From positions 1-28,337 of the forward strand of contig MPUH01000957.1 in assembly GCA_001970955.1 (NCBI GenBank): a DNA stretch of 28,337 nucleotides, given 5' to 3'. A program made the translations under genes and the position numbers. Below, one piece after another: positions 27,942-28,337 of the stretch. The number at the start of each line of letters is the position of its first letter. Position 1 is the stretch's first letter. The stretch is from Stentor coeruleus. Lineage: Eukaryota > Ciliophora > Heterotrichea > Heterotrichida > Stentoridae. The notes under the pieces are model-generated. The model made no database searches, had not been told where the DNA came from, and was given only the letters and a program-made list of their open reading frames with translations.

Positions 27942-28260
27942 AATGTTAATTATTTAACGATTATAAGGTATGAATAGTTTTTTAGGAATAAGAATTTAAT
28001 GTTGTGTTATGTTTTGGTGAGTATTGAGATAAGGATTTTATAGGAATTTTTGATGGAGTTTTTATAAATGATTTTTTTAAAGTAGGTATTTTTTTATGTA
28101 GAAATTTATTTGGAGTTTTGGTTAGTTTTTAATGAAATTTATGTTAAAAATTACTATGTATGATATAGTGAAAATATTAGAAAAAAATAAAACTATGTAA
28201 ATCTGAAGTAAAAAAATCAGTTATATTTTAATTATGATATCGTGCAAATAGATTATTATA
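27942..28260. other. intergenic 3' flank, nothing recognised
   Basis: About 320 nt of G/T-rich, C-poor sequence downstream of the 217-aa gene. No ORF or RNA gene is supported. Confidence 0.6.
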
Positions 28261-28332
28261 TAAAAATGGTTTATTAGTATTAGTTAGGAATTATTGCTTG
28301 ACTATTGTCCAGCCCTCGTAAAAATGGTTTAT
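28261..28332. mobile_element. mini-element copy 2: 44-nt insert with 14-bp direct repeats
   Basis: TAAAAATGGTTTAT occurs exactly at 28261-28274 and 28319-28332 and brackets a 44-nt insert beginning TAGTATTAGTTAGG and ending GTCCAGCCCTCG. The insert matches copy 1 at 42 of 44 positions in the same orientation. The flanking 14-mer differs completely from that of copy 1. The element ends five bases before the window edge. Confidence 0.75.
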
Positions 28333-28337
28333 AATAT

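Noticed and set aside
1..28337. Reassigned stop codons, as in most ciliates
   Set aside because: Every confident ORF ends at TAA, TAG or TGA with no conserved sequence beyond, and none needs an internal stop read as sense.
1..28337. CRISPR array, bacterial operon or viral insertion
   Set aside because: No spaced direct-repeat array, no Shine-Dalgarno pattern and no viral hallmark genes; introns and eukaryotic families exclude a prokaryotic source.

Overview
The window looks like macronuclear DNA of a heterotrich ciliate, most probably Stentor coeruleus or a close relative. Four protein-coding genes become continuous only when exactly 15-nt GT...AG introns are removed (four introns, plus one weaker candidate). 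TAA, TAG and TGA all act as real stops and Trp is TGG, so the code is standard, which is unusual in ciliates. The DNA is AT-rich and gene-dense. Tiny introns plus a standard code are the published hallmark of Stentor; the species call is an inference.

Layout, left to right. A partial TPR gene (minus) runs off the left edge; its paralogue further right carries a kinase-like C-terminus. Next come a 25-codon gene for ribosomal protein eL41 (plus), then BUB3 (minus). A large TPR / kinase-like gene (3447-7303, minus) is split by a -1 frame change that falls on a canonical slippery heptamer. A 932-aa acidic coiled-coil protein of unknown family follows (7942-10755, minus, one intron). Next are three smaller minus-strand genes: a basic coiled-coil protein, a degenerate rhodanese-like protein ending in a CaaX box, and a short basic protein. 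A two-intron gene (15191-16369, minus) is divergent from a coiled-coil gene (16760-17674, plus). Then come a tRNA gene (minus), a 230-aa protein, a SHIPPO/ODF3-type PGP-repeat protein, a full-length NEO1/ATP9-class P4-ATPase and a coiled-coil/EF-hand-like protein (minus, one intron). The last is divergent from a small coiled-coil gene at the right end. No operon or shared pathway is evident; it is an ordinary gene-dense stretch with housekeeping, probably axonemal and lineage-specific genes.

The most unusual object is a 44-47 nt sequence present twice, at 10956-11002 and 28275-28318, in the same orientation. The cores match at 42 of 44 positions. Each copy is flanked by its own perfect 14-bp direct repeat, and the two repeats differ in sequence. 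That is the signature of a very small mobile element with target-site duplications, or of a retained internal eliminated sequence derived from one. Other points worth checking are the frameshift site in the TPR/kinase gene, its DFD (not DFG) kinase motif, the prenylation motif on the rhodanese pseudoenzyme, and a strand-composition polarity around genes.
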